Positions 30,673 through 40,142 of a DNA stretch of 64,000 nucleotides are shown here, in pieces. Positions within the stretch are counted from its first letter, which is position 1; the number at the start of each line of letters is the position of its first letter. Below the pieces are notes generated by a model. It ran no database searches and was not told the DNA's origin. It saw nothing but the letters and a program-made list of their open reading frames with translations. Source of the DNA: DASVVT01 sp036386415 (lineage in GTDB: Bacteria; Acidobacteriota; Blastocatellia; Pyrinomonadales; Pyrinomonadaceae); assembly GCA_036386415.1 (NCBI GenBank), contig DASVVT010000006.1:38893-102892 (forward strand). Direction: 5' to 3'. The position numbers and the translations under genes are program-made.

Positions 30673-31716
30673 ATGAAGAAAGCTCGCTTGATCATCGCGC
30701 TCTTAGCTCTCGTCGGAGCGTGCGGCGCTCTCTCTTGCGCGTGGGCACAGACCGCGCCTGAGAAGCCTAAGCTCAATGTCGCCATTCTCATCTTCGAGGG
30801 TGTGCAGATCATCGACTATACAGGCCCGTACGAAGTCCTGGGCTCATGGCACAGGCGTAACGTCTACACGGTCGCCGAAAAACCTGACGCGATCACGACC
30901 AACATGGGCATGCGTGTCGTCCCCAACTACACCTTTGAGAACCAACCCAAACCCGATATCATGATTATTCCCGGCGGCGGCGTCAGAAAGCACCTCGAAA
31001 ATGCAAACGTCATCAAGTGGGTGCAGGATAATGCGCGCCAGGCACGTTACGTCATGTCCGTCTGCAACGGCGCTTTCTTTCTGGCAAAGGCCGGTTTGCT
31101 TGACGGGCTTGAGGCCACCACGACCGCCGGTCTCCTCGACGAGCTGAGAAAAATTGCGCCGAAGACGAAGGTGGTATCCGACAAGCGTTTCGTCGATAAT
31201 GGGAAGATCATCACGGCTGCCGGTCTCTCTTCAGGCATTGACGGCGCGCTGCATCTGGTCGAAAAGCTCGACAGTAAAGGGTGGGCGCAAGCTATCGCCT
31301 ACGGGATTGAATACAACTGGCAACCCGAATCGGGCTTCGCGCGTGCGGCTCTGGCCGACATGAAGATGCCTTCAAGTATCTACGAGGTCTTCTACCCCGG
31401 CGCAGACCCCTTGAGCCTGACTGGAGGCGTTGACTCCTGGGAAGAGAAATGGAGTGTTCCCTCATCCTCTTCGCCTGCGGAGATGTTGCAGCGCATCAAC
31501 GAAAAATGGGCGACCGAAGCGAAGTGGTCAAGGGCTGATGCTGGAAAATCAAAAGAGGCTGCACACGCGACTTCGACGCGCTGGAAGCTGACGGACGATA
31601 AGGGAGAGGTCTGGAGCGGCACGGTGAGCGTCCAACCCATGGGCGCAGAGAAGAACCGACTGCTTCTCACACTGAATATTGCTCGCGGCCAAACCAGCGC
31701 CCGCAGCGCAGATTAA
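30673..31716 (+). CDS. Secreted DJ-1/PfpI-family protein
   Basis: 347 residues from ATG 30673 (AAAGGAGAA upstream). A Sec signal, MKKARLIIALLALVGACGAL, ends near CAWAQ. The DJ-1/PfpI (class I glutamine amidotransferase-like) domain has the nucleophile elbow MSVCNGAFFLAKAG and an IIPGGG loop. This resembles the ligand-binding half of GlxA-type regulators and isonitrile hydratases, but no AraC helix-turn-helix follows. The last 100 residues are low-similarity. It lies 18 bp before a LytS-type kinase and is probably in one operon with it, so an extracytoplasmic sensing or enzymatic role is possible. Confidence 0.78.
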   Translation: MKKARLIIALLALVGACGALSCAWAQTAPEKPKLNVAILIFEGVQIIDYTGPYEVLGSWHRRNVYTVAEKPDAITTNMGMRVVPNYTFENQPKPDIMIIPGGGVRKHLENANVIKWVQDNARQARYVMSVCNGAFFLAKAGLLDGLEATTTAGLLDELRKIAPKTKVVSDKRFVDNGKIITAAGLSSGIDGALHLVEKLDSKGWAQAIAYGIEYNWQPESGFARAALADMKMPSSIYEVFYPGADPLSLTGGVDSWEEKWSVPSSSSPAEMLQRINEKWATEAKWSRADAGKSKEAAHATSTRWKLTDDKGEVWSGTVSVQPMGAEKNRLLLTLNIARGQTSARSAD

Positions 31717-31734
31717 GTAAAGGCAAGGGACATT

Positions 31735-32898
31735 TTGAGAGACGTGTTGGACTCAAAACCTTTGAGACCGTCCGTGGAAGCCGAAGACACAGGAGCAGCG
31801 CGGCGACGCTGGCTCATCAGCCTGCTTCTGGTCTTCGGCTTCTGGACATTCTTCAGCTTCTTTAATGGCAACCAGGTCTTTTTCGGCATGCGCGCCGAAG
31901 GGATGCGCCATTCATGGTTGCGTATCGTCGGCTGGCAGTTTCTGGTCTGGCACATCTGGACGTGCTGGACGCCGCTCCTGATCCTGATCGGGCGTCGCTT
32001 TCCGATTGAGCGCTCCTCATGGGCACGCAACCTTTTGATTCACATACCGGTAGCCCTCTTTTTCTCAGCTTTACACCTGGCGCTCTGTATTTTACTGACC
32101 ATCTTGATCCGGCCTTTCGATGTCTATTCCAGCACGGCCTCGTTCACGACACAGTTTCTAAGGAGCGCACAATTCTGGCTGCCCATCGAATTGATCATCT
32201 ACGGGGCGACTCTCGGCATCGGCCACGCCTTTAGTTATTACGAGAAATACCGTGAGCGCGAGCGCCGCGCCGCACAACTCGAAGCGCAACTGATGCAGGC
32301 GCAGCTTCAGGCGCTCAAGATGCAGATACACCCGCACTTTCTCTTCAACACGCTCAACGGCATCGCCGGGCTCGTCCGCGATCATAAGAACAAAGCGGCG
32401 GTCGACATGATTGCAGGCTTGAGCGACCTGTTGCGTCACACATTGGAGAACGCCGGACGGCAGGAGGTTCCGCTCAGAGAGGAGCTGGACTTTCTGGAAC
32501 TCTATCTGGATATACAGCAGATGCGTTTTTCCGACCGGCTCGAAGTCCAGATGGAGATCGCCCCGGAGACTCTGGAAGCGCGTGTGCCCAACCTGATCCT
32601 GCAACCCCTGGTCGAGAATGCCATCCGGCACGGGGTCGCGCAGCGCATCTCGGCTGGGCTCGTGATGGTCAGCGCACGGCGCGAGGACGGCCTCTTGCAA
32701 CTCAAGGTTTACGACGACGGTCCCGGATTGCAGGAAGGCTGGCGCATGGAAGAGAGCGACGGCATCGGTCTCGCCAACACGCGCGCACGCCTCCAACAAC
32801 TCTACGGCACAGAGCATCGCTTCGACATCTCGAACCGTGAAGGCGGCGGCGTCGAGGCGACGCTCCTGATACCCCTGCGTCTGCAAGCTGTAGCGTGA
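31735..32898 (+). CDS. LytS/YpdA-type sensor histidine kinase
   Basis: 387 residues. The start is TTG 31735 (AAGGGA upstream) or GTG 31744. Four membrane helices (about 25-165) are followed by a coiled linker and the LytS-family His_kinase block PHFLFNTLNGIAGLVRDH, with the phosphorylated His next to Phe. ATPase motifs are NLILQPLVENAIRHGVAQR and DDGPGL...GIGLANTRARLQ. It autophosphorylates and passes the phosphate to the LytTR regulator whose gene overlaps its stop. Confidence 0.9.
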   Translation: MRDVLDSKPLRPSVEAEDTGAARRRWLISLLLVFGFWTFFSFFNGNQVFFGMRAEGMRHSWLRIVGWQFLVWHIWTCWTPLLILIGRRFPIERSSWARNLLIHIPVALFFSALHLALCILLTILIRPFDVYSSTASFTTQFLRSAQFWLPIELIIYGATLGIGHAFSYYEKYRERERRAAQLEAQLMQAQLQALKMQIHPHFLFNTLNGIAGLVRDHKNKAAVDMIAGLSDLLRHTLENAGRQEVPLREELDFLELYLDIQQMRFSDRLEVQMEIAPETLEARVPNLILQPLVENAIRHGVAQRISAGLVMVSARREDGLLQLKVYDDGPGLQEGWRMEESDGIGLANTRARLQQLYGTEHRFDISNREGGGVEATLLIPLRLQAVA

Positions 32899-33710
32899 GA
32901 GCTATGGAGAGGACGAAGAAAAAGATCAGCGCCTTGATCGTCGATGACGAGCCGCTGGCGCGCAGCAACCTCCGCGTGCTGCTCAAAGATGATCCGGACA
33001 TCGGGAGCATCAATGAGTGCGGCAGCGGCCAGGAGGCCGTTCAGGCCATTGAAGCGCAATCGCCCGACCTGCTCTTTCTGGACATACAGATGCCTGAGAT
33101 GAACGGGTTCGACGTGCTCGAGCGGATCGACACGAATCGCATCCCGGCCATCGTTTTCGTCACAGCCTTCGACCAGTACGCGCTTCAGGCGTTCGAGGTG
33201 CACGCGCTCGATTACCTCTTGAAGCCATTCGACGACGCGAGATTCGAGAAGGCGCTCCGGCAAGCCAAATCTCAGATCGAACAGCGCGAAATCAACGATC
33301 TGAGCCGCAAGCTGTTCGCGCTCTTAGAAGACCGTGACAAACCGCCGGAGCACGACCAGAGGAAGACAAAGCACCTGACGCGCATGATGATCAAATCGGC
33401 CAGCCGCGTCTTCTTTTTGAAGACGGACGAGATCGACTGGATAGAGGCTGACGACTATTACGTGAAGCTCCACGTGGGACGCAAAACGCATCTGCTGCGC
33501 GAGACGATGAGCGAGCTTGAGACCAAACTCGACCCGGAGAGATTCCTGCGCATACATCGCTCGACCATCGTCAACGTTGAGCGCATCAAGGAGCTGCACC
33601 CGCACTTCAACGGCGAATGGATCATCCTCTTACACGACGGAACAGAGCTGAAACTGAGTCGCAGCCGCCGCGAACAGGTACAGGCCATACTGAAAACAGG
33701 CCGCAGCTAA
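32895..33710 (+). CDS. LytTR-family response regulator
   Basis: 271 residues if GTG 32895 (overlapping the kinase stop as GTGA) is used; ATG 32904 is an alternative. The receiver has DDE near 17, phospho-acceptor D63 in LLFLDIQMPEMNGFD, and Lys in LDYLLKPFDD. The C-terminal LytTR DNA-binding domain includes DEIDWIEADDYYVKLH, FLRIHRSTIVNVERI and TELKLSRSRREQV. LytTR proteins bind direct repeats upstream of targets. It is partner of the preceding kinase. Confidence 0.92.
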   Translation: MRAMERTKKKISALIVDDEPLARSNLRVLLKDDPDIGSINECGSGQEAVQAIEAQSPDLLFLDIQMPEMNGFDVLERIDTNRIPAIVFVTAFDQYALQAFEVHALDYLLKPFDDARFEKALRQAKSQIEQREINDLSRKLFALLEDRDKPPEHDQRKTKHLTRMMIKSASRVFFLKTDEIDWIEADDYYVKLHVGRKTHLLRETMSELETKLDPERFLRIHRSTIVNVERIKELHPHFNGEWIILLHDGTELKLSRSRREQVQAILKTGRS

Positions 33711-33806
33711 TAGAAGCCTCAACCCCTGCCGGGGCTCAAAACTTTTCAACAGTCACACCGCCGGATTTCAGGACAATACCAAGCTGCAAACAAAAGAGGA
33801 CGCGGA

Positions 33807-33886
33807 ACGATCCACGAAGCAACACGAAACGACACGAAACAGCCCCCCTTTTCGTGTCTTTTCGTGTGAATTCGTGGATCGGTCGC
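33807..33886. repeat. Intergenic inverted repeat of ACACGAA words
   Basis: The left arm has GATCCACGAAGCAACACGAA and ACGACACGAAAC. The right arm is TTTTCGTGTCTTTTCGTG and GAATTCGTGGATC. They fold into a long hairpin around CAGCCCCCC. It lies after the LytTR regulator gene. Confidence 0.85.
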
Positions 33887-34004
33887 CCGCCTTCTTTTCA
33901 TTCTGCTCTCTGGTATAAGAGGGTCGCGCGGGCTGCCTCTGGTTTAACGTCTGCATCTGACATGATATTCTCTCCATCACAACTAACAGCCGGAGGATTC
34001 CAAG

Positions 34005-36053
34005 TTGAGAACATCAGCAGCTTTGCTGGCCTTCTTCATCTTCGTGTCGATAATCACCTGCCCTGCTGTGGCAGCCGGACAGGAGCCCGGTTCTTTACCG
34101 GAGTCGCAGCCTCAAAAAAGTGCGCTCGTTGAGCGCGTCGGCGCGACCGGCTTCATACAGCTCGAAGCCGAAAGCTTCAAACAACTGACGCCACGGCAGC
34201 AAACGCTCGCCTACTGGCTGAGCCAGGCTGCCATCGCCATCAATCCGATCATCTACGACCAGAAGTCGCGCTTCGGCTTGAGACAGAAGCGCCTGCTCGA
34301 AGCGATAGTCACGCACCCGCAGGGCATAGACGGCGCGTTGATGAAGAAGATCACAGACTACACCAAGCTCTTCTGGGCAAATCGCGGCAACCGCAACGAG
34401 TACACGGCGCAGAAGTTTCTGCCGGAGTTCACCTACGAGGAGTTGGAGAAGGCCGGGCTGCAAGCCATCAAGAACGGCGCAGCGCTCGACGGGGCAGACG
34501 GGTTTCGCAAAGAGCTGGCCGAGCTTAAACAGTCACTTTTCGATCCCGACTTCGAGCCGCTGATTACGACCAAGAACCCGCGCGGGTCTCTGGACATCCT
34601 TCAGGCGAGCGCCAACAACTTCTACAAGGGCGTGACGCTCGCCGACCTCAAAGGCTTTGAGGATCGTTATCCGCTCAACTCGCGTCTGGTGCGGGCAGGC
34701 GACGGACGCCTCCTCGAAGAGGTCTATCGCGCGGGCACGCCCGATGGCAGCGTGCCTCCGGGGCTCTACGCAGACTACCTGAAGCGCGCGATCAGTTACC
34801 TTGAGAAGGCGCGTGAATTTGCAGAGCCCGGACAATTGGCTGTCATAGACGATCTCATACGCTACTACCGCACGGGCGACCCGCAGGACTGGCTGCGCTT
34901 CGGTGCGAGCTGGGTGCTGAACAATCCGAGCGTGGATTTCGCCAACGGCTTCATAGAGGTCTACCTGGATGCGCGCGGCATGAAAGGCTCTTCGCAGAGC
35001 TTCGTCACGATCACGGATGAGGCGGTCAATAAGTTGATGACGAAGATTGCAGCCAACGCGCAGTATTTCGAGGATCATGCGCCGTGGGCTGATCAGTACA
35101 AGAAGCAGGGCGTCAAACCGCCGCTCGCCAAGGCCGTCGAGGCCGTCATAGAGACGGGCGACTTCTCCATCTCAACGGTCGGCGTTAATCTGCCGAACGA
35201 GAACTCTATTCGTGAGAAGTACGGCACGAAGAGTTTCCTTCTCACGGGCTCGTCGCGCGCCTTCGCTCACGCGACGGGCACGACCGCGCTCGCAGAGTTC
35301 GCGGCATCGCCTGAAGAGTTGGAGATCGTCAAGAAGTACGGGGACGAGGCGGAGGATTTGGAGACGGCGCTGCACGAGATCATAGGCCACGGCTCAGGCA
35401 AGCTCAATCCGAAGCTGACGAAGGAGCCCGCCTTCTATCTGAAAGAGTATGCTTCGACCCTGGAAGAAGCGCGCGCAGACCTGATGGCGCTCTGGAACGT
35501 CTGGGACCCGAAGCTGCGCGAGCTCGGGTTGATTTCGCACCCGGACGTGGCGAAGGCCATGTACTACGCGGCAGCGCGCGTAGCGCTCACACAGTTGCGC
35601 TCGATCCCCGAAGGCGACCAGATAGAGGAGGATCACCAGCGCAACCGCCAGTTGATCGCCGCCTACATCATGGACAAGACGGGCGCGATTGAGCGCGTCG
35701 AACGCAACGGCAAGAGCTACATGGTCGTCAAGGATTTCACCAAGATGCGCGAGGGCGTCCGCATGCTGCTCGCAGAGCTGATGCGCATCAAGGCCGAAGG
35801 TGATTACGATGCGATCAAGGCGCTCGTCGATAAGTATGGCGTCCACTTCGATCCGAAGCTTCGCGATCAGGTTGTGACGCGCTACCAGAAACTCAACCTG
35901 CCGACCTACTGGGCTGGGATCAATCCTGAGTTGAAAGCGACCATCGGCGCGGGCGGCCAAGTTGCCACGGTTGAAATGCTGTATCCCAGAGATTTCATGC
36001 GACAACAGTTGGAATACAGCGCGATGTATGAAGAGGGCAAAGGGCAAAAGTAA
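34005..36053 (+). CDS. Dipeptidyl-peptidase III-type metallopeptidase (M49)
   Basis: 682 residues. The start is TTG 34005, with GGAGGA 7 nt upstream. Sec signal: MRTSAALLAFFIFVSIITCP. The M49 zinc motif HEIIGH is seen in ALHEIIGHGSGKLNPK, and the second motif EEARADLMALW follows about 50 residues later. M49 enzymes remove dipeptides from short peptides. The export signal is unusual compared with the cytosolic eukaryotic enzyme but common in bacterial homologues. Another secreted peptidase-like gene follows. Confidence 0.9.
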   Translation: MRTSAALLAFFIFVSIITCPAVAAGQEPGSLPESQPQKSALVERVGATGFIQLEAESFKQLTPRQQTLAYWLSQAAIAINPIIYDQKSRFGLRQKRLLEAIVTHPQGIDGALMKKITDYTKLFWANRGNRNEYTAQKFLPEFTYEELEKAGLQAIKNGAALDGADGFRKELAELKQSLFDPDFEPLITTKNPRGSLDILQASANNFYKGVTLADLKGFEDRYPLNSRLVRAGDGRLLEEVYRAGTPDGSVPPGLYADYLKRAISYLEKAREFAEPGQLAVIDDLIRYYRTGDPQDWLRFGASWVLNNPSVDFANGFIEVYLDARGMKGSSQSFVTITDEAVNKLMTKIAANAQYFEDHAPWADQYKKQGVKPPLAKAVEAVIETGDFSISTVGVNLPNENSIREKYGTKSFLLTGSSRAFAHATGTTALAEFAASPEELEIVKKYGDEAEDLETALHEIIGHGSGKLNPKLTKEPAFYLKEYASTLEEARADLMALWNVWDPKLRELGLISHPDVAKAMYYAAARVALTQLRSIPEGDQIEEDHQRNRQLIAAYIMDKTGAIERVERNGKSYMVVKDFTKMREGVRMLLAELMRIKAEGDYDAIKALVDKYGVHFDPKLRDQVVTRYQKLNLPTYWAGINPELKATIGAGGQVATVEMLYPRDFMRQQLEYSAMYEEGKGQK

Positions 36054-36057
36054 GCAC

Positions 36058-36130
36058 CTTCGCGTCCTTTGCGGTTAAAGGCTTTTTTAACGCAGAGAAC
36101 GCAAAGGGGCGCGCAAAGGACGCGAAGAGA
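36058..36130. repeat. Intergenic inverted repeat of CGCAAAGG words
   Basis: CGCGTCCTTTGCGG on the left and CGCAAAGGACGCG on the right, with AACGCAGAGAACGCAAAGG between. It is the same family as 41616-41713 and 50871-50953. Confidence 0.8.
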
Positions 36131-36139
36131 GGTAAACCA

Positions 36140-38110
36140 ATGAGAAAACTTTTTCTGCTCCTGGCATTGATCTTGATAGCGGGCTGCGTATCGAAGGATG
36201 CGAATCAGAACAGCGCCCCCGTGTCGCAGACGGGCGGCAGTGGCGATCAGGCGTTCAAGACGTTGCATGATAAGTACGTCGTGGAATTCCTGCGACGCAA
36301 CCCGACGGTCAATACTTACCTGGGCGGCGCGGGGCTCGACCCCACTTTGCGCGAGGTGGACGGGCAACTTCGCGATCATTCCGCTGCGGCGCTTGAAGCG
36401 GAGGATCGTTGGCTCAGCGACAGCCAGAAATCTTTTGAGAACATCAATCCGGCTACGCTCTCGCCGAACCGCCGCATCGACCGCGAGGTGGCGCTCGCGC
36501 AGATACGCTTTCTGCTGCACCAGCACGGGGCGCGCCGCTACCAGGAACGCGCGCTCGACACCTACACGGACGAACCCTTCCGCGCCATCGACTGGCAGTT
36601 GCAGGGCATGACGCAGACGGGCGAGAAATCTTACGGCACGCCCGAAGAATGGTCGCTCGTGGTGAAACGCATCCAGGCGATTCCGCGTTATCTCACGGTC
36701 GCGCAGGAGCAGTTGGCCGCCGGAGTGAAATCCGGCAACACGCCCGATCATCGCATGCTGCGGCGCAACGGCATCCAGACGGCGGAAGCCAACGCCAAGT
36801 ATTTCGGGACGACGCTGCCCGCTCTGGCCTCGGAGCGCATCACGGGCGACGGGCGCGACCAGCTTCTCTCGCAGATTAAAGACGCCTCTAGCCGGGCGGC
36901 TGCCGCTTACACAGCCCTGCGCGACTACGTCGCGAGCAACTTCTTCGACGGCGATAAACCGAAAGCGCAGTTCAGCGCCGACCGCTATGCGATGGGCGAA
37001 GAGGAGTACAACTGGGCGCTCAAAAACAACCTGCGCTTCGGTAAGACCGCCGCACAGTTGTTTGATGAGGCTTGGCCGATAGTCGAAGCGACGCGCAACG
37101 AGATGATCGAGCTGGCGCGGCGGATCGGAGAGAAGCGCGGGCTTCAGCTTCCAATGGAAGGCCCTGCGGCTGTGCGCGCCGTCTTCGATGAGCTGTCGAA
37201 AGACTATCCGAAATCGGATGCCGAGATGATCGACTGGTATCGCGACACGTCGTTTCGTTTAGTGGACTACGGTCGCAAGTCAGGCATCTTCGACGTGCCA
37301 GCCGATTACAAGCTCGAAGTGACGGAGACGCCGCCGCCGCTTCGCGCCTCCATCGACGGCGCGGCCTACTACCCCGCCCCGCCTTTCAAGACGAGCGGAG
37401 TGGGGCGCTTCTATGTCACTCCGACGGACAACGACCAGGCCGCCCTGCAATCGAACAACCGCGCCGCGCTGGCAGACCTCGCCGCGCACGAAGGCTTTCC
37501 GGGACACGACTGGTACTACAAGGTGCTGACCAAGTATCGAGATGAAATAGCATCCGTGCGCTGGCTCACGCCGGGAGCGGTCGAAGACTCTTCATCTATG
37601 TGGGAGGACTCTATGCCCTCCGAAGGGTGGGGGCTCTACAGCGAGGCGCTGATGGCGGAACCGACACCAGGCGCGCCCGAGGGCTTCTATACGCCCGAAG
37701 AGCGTCTCTACCAACTACAGGGCAAACTCTATCGAGACCTGCGCGTGCGCATTGATACGGGCATCCACACGGGGCGAATGAAGTATGACGAGGCAGTCAA
37801 CCTTTTCTCGGAGGTCGTAGATTTTCTCCCGGGCTCGTGCACAGACACGTCCCTGACCCAGTCGGAGGCCAAGCGCGCGAGTTGCAAGGGCGCAGAGGGC
37901 GCTATCTTTCGCTACTCGAAATGGCCGACGCAGGCCATCACCTACCGGCTCGGCAAGGATCAAATCTACGAGATGCGCAAAGAGGCCGCGCAGGCGCTCG
38001 GCGACCGCTTCTCGCCCAAGGCGTTCCACCTGCTCTTTATACGCCAGGGGACGATTCCAGCCGGATACTTCCGCGAGGAATTGTTGCGCCAGATCAAAGA
38101 GCAGAAATGA
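36140..38110 (+). CDS. DUF885 lipoprotein, putative metallopeptidase
   Basis: 656 residues. A lipoprotein signal, MRKLFLLLALILIAGC, has lipobox IAGC at C16. The DUF885 family motif HEGFPGHDWY (His-Glu...His) is present, followed by EGWGLYSEALM, and both are conserved in this family of presumed zinc carboxypeptidase-like enzymes. A CTDTSLTQSEAKRASC segment may form a local disulfide. It would be anchored at the envelope. Together with the M49 gene upstream it suggests peptide scavenging. ATG 36140 follows AGAGAGG. Confidence 0.88.
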   Translation: MRKLFLLLALILIAGCVSKDANQNSAPVSQTGGSGDQAFKTLHDKYVVEFLRRNPTVNTYLGGAGLDPTLREVDGQLRDHSAAALEAEDRWLSDSQKSFENINPATLSPNRRIDREVALAQIRFLLHQHGARRYQERALDTYTDEPFRAIDWQLQGMTQTGEKSYGTPEEWSLVVKRIQAIPRYLTVAQEQLAAGVKSGNTPDHRMLRRNGIQTAEANAKYFGTTLPALASERITGDGRDQLLSQIKDASSRAAAAYTALRDYVASNFFDGDKPKAQFSADRYAMGEEEYNWALKNNLRFGKTAAQLFDEAWPIVEATRNEMIELARRIGEKRGLQLPMEGPAAVRAVFDELSKDYPKSDAEMIDWYRDTSFRLVDYGRKSGIFDVPADYKLEVTETPPPLRASIDGAAYYPAPPFKTSGVGRFYVTPTDNDQAALQSNNRAALADLAAHEGFPGHDWYYKVLTKYRDEIASVRWLTPGAVEDSSSMWEDSMPSEGWGLYSEALMAEPTPGAPEGFYTPEERLYQLQGKLYRDLRVRIDTGIHTGRMKYDEAVNLFSEVVDFLPGSCTDTSLTQSEAKRASCKGAEGAIFRYSKWPTQAITYRLGKDQIYEMRKEAAQALGDRFSPKAFHLLFIRQGTIPAGYFREELLRQIKEQK

Positions 38111-38490
38111 AGTGGCGAAAGAGGAAGGTGTACGGCGGCGAGCGCCGGAGGCGCGACATAATAGTAGCCCACGACATAAGTCGTGGGGACAAGTTGAGCC
38201 AACAAGTGTGAGCCCTCGAAGAGGGCGACATAAAATCAGGCTGAGCATTTATCAAGCCGTGATCTTATGCCGCCCCTGCCGGGGCTCTAATATTTAATCC
38301 TACTATTAACCCACGACTGACGTCGCGGGCTATTGATATACCGCCGCTGCCGGGGCTGATTGCTTTATGATCTTTAAGAGAAGGCTCTGTGACGGTTACC
38401 AGCTTAATTTACATTTTGCTTAAAAGCTGGTAGTAGTTCCCTGATTATCGAACTTGGCTCGTCTACCAATTCCGATTAGAGAAAGAGACC
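38111..38490. other. Intergenic region rich in REP-like palindromes
   Basis: Contains two degenerate copies of the 'AGTAGCCCACGACnnnnGTCG' hairpin (near 38153-38190 and 38307-38343), interspersed with CCGGGGCT words. A separate stem TACCAGCTT...AAGCTGGTA near 38397-38433 lies just before the transporter gene. No coding frame is convincing. Confidence 0.6.
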
Positions 38491-40086
38491 ATGTCCATTG
38501 CGACGGGCGTGGCTTCAGGCAGGGGAAACTCTATGTCAACAGCGATTGATGCAACGGGCGTGAGTCCCGTAGAACCTTTAGACACGTCGGGCATCGGCGG
38601 TCACCCGCGCGGCCTGACGACGCTCTTTTTCACGGAGATGTGGGAGCGCTTCAGCTACTACGGCCTGCGCGCGATCCTATTCCTCTACATGACGACCGCC
38701 GTGACGAAGGGCGGGCTGGAGTTCGACCAGCTTTACGCGGGATTCATCATGGGCACGTACACATCCGGCGTGTACTGGACGCCGCTCGTCGGCGGGTGGA
38801 TTGCGGACAAGTGGTTGGGGGCGCGGCGCGCAGTGTTCGTCGGAGGCTGCATCATCGCAGCCGGCCACTTCTCGATGGCCTTCGAGACGATGCCCAACTT
38901 TTACGCCGGACTCATATTGATCGCTATCGGCACGGGCTTTTTGAAGCCGAACGTCTCGACGATGGTCGGCGACCTCTACGCAGAAGGCGACAAGCGACGC
39001 GACGCGGGCTTCTCGATCTTCTACATGGGTATCAACCTCGGCGCGCTGCTCGCGCCGCTCGTCGTCGGCTATCTGGGACAGCGCATTGACTGGCACTACG
39101 GCTTCGCAGCCGCCGGCTTCTTCATGGTGCTCGGGCTGATCCAATATGTCGTCGGGCGCGAACGCCTGCGCGGCATCGGCGACAGGCCGGTGAGGAAAGA
39201 TCAGCCCGACATCGCGCAGGTGCGGAAGGTAGAGGATGAGGCCGCGAGAGAAGGGTTCGACATGGTCACGGCTGCGCTCGCCATCGTCGGAGGCATCCTT
39301 GGCTTCATCGGCGGTTTGAAGTGGGGCGGCGCGGGCTGGGTCGGCGGAATCTTCCCCGGCGTGGCCTTCTTCTTCTTCGGCTACATCGCGGGCACTGTGC
39401 GCCACTTGAATGGGGCCGAGGCCAAGCGCATCGGCGTCATCTTCATCCTGTTCGTCTTCTCTGTCCTCTTCTGGATGTCGTTCGAGCAGGCTTCGACGAG
39501 CCTGACGCTGTTCGCTGACAGGCTGACGCGTCTGAACCTCTTCGGCTTTACGTTCCCGTCAAGCTGGTATCAATCCGTGCAGCCGATCTTCGTCGTGTCA
39601 CTCGCGCCCGTCTTCGCCGTGATCTGGCAGAAGCTGGGGAATCGCAACCCTTCGAGCCCGGCGAAGTTCTCGTTCGGACTTTTCTTCGCGGCCATAGCCT
39701 TCGCCATCGTGGCGTTCGCTTCGACCCTGATTCCGATGACGAGCGGAGCGGAATTGGCAGAGGTGCAGAAGGTCGGGCCCTTGTGGCTGGTCGTGGTCTA
39801 CTTCTTCCAGACGCTCGGCGAGCTGTGCCTGAGCCCGGTCGGTCTGAGCACGGTGACGAAGCTCTCGCCCGCGCGCATGGTCGGGCTGATGATGGGCGTC
39901 TGGTTCTTATCCATCTCCATCGGCAACTTCGTCGCAGGGATCATGGGCGGCATGTTCGACGAGAAGGCTGAGGGCGCACTCTTCAAGCTCTTCGGGATCG
40001 TCGCCCTGATCACCATCATCGCGGCAGTAGTTCTGATGGTGTTGACCCCGTTCATTAAGAAACTGACGCCGCGCGCAGCCGAATGA
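38491..40086 (+). CDS. POT-family proton-coupled oligopeptide transporter
   Basis: 531 residues (517 if ATG 38533, with AGGGGA upstream, is the true start). The POT signature TLFFTEMWERFSYYGLRAIL lies near the N-terminus, with FxxFYMGINLGAL-type second signature (FSIFYMGINLGALLAPLVVG). About 13-14 membrane helices. It imports di- and tripeptides with H+. It fits with the three secreted peptidases just upstream, giving a peptide-degradation and uptake neighbourhood. Confidence 0.93.
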   Translation: MSIATGVASGRGNSMSTAIDATGVSPVEPLDTSGIGGHPRGLTTLFFTEMWERFSYYGLRAILFLYMTTAVTKGGLEFDQLYAGFIMGTYTSGVYWTPLVGGWIADKWLGARRAVFVGGCIIAAGHFSMAFETMPNFYAGLILIAIGTGFLKPNVSTMVGDLYAEGDKRRDAGFSIFYMGINLGALLAPLVVGYLGQRIDWHYGFAAAGFFMVLGLIQYVVGRERLRGIGDRPVRKDQPDIAQVRKVEDEAAREGFDMVTAALAIVGGILGFIGGLKWGGAGWVGGIFPGVAFFFFGYIAGTVRHLNGAEAKRIGVIFILFVFSVLFWMSFEQASTSLTLFADRLTRLNLFGFTFPSSWYQSVQPIFVVSLAPVFAVIWQKLGNRNPSSPAKFSFGLFFAAIAFAIVAFASTLIPMTSGAELAEVQKVGPLWLVVVYFFQTLGELCLSPVGLSTVTKLSPARMVGLMMGVWFLSISIGNFVAGIMGGMFDEKAEGALFKLFGIVALITIIAAVVLMVLTPFIKKLTPRAAE

Positions 40087-40142
40087 GCCAACGCTCAATC
40101 ATGCACGCGGGCGGGCTCTCTCTCTATCCGGGCTCAACTACC

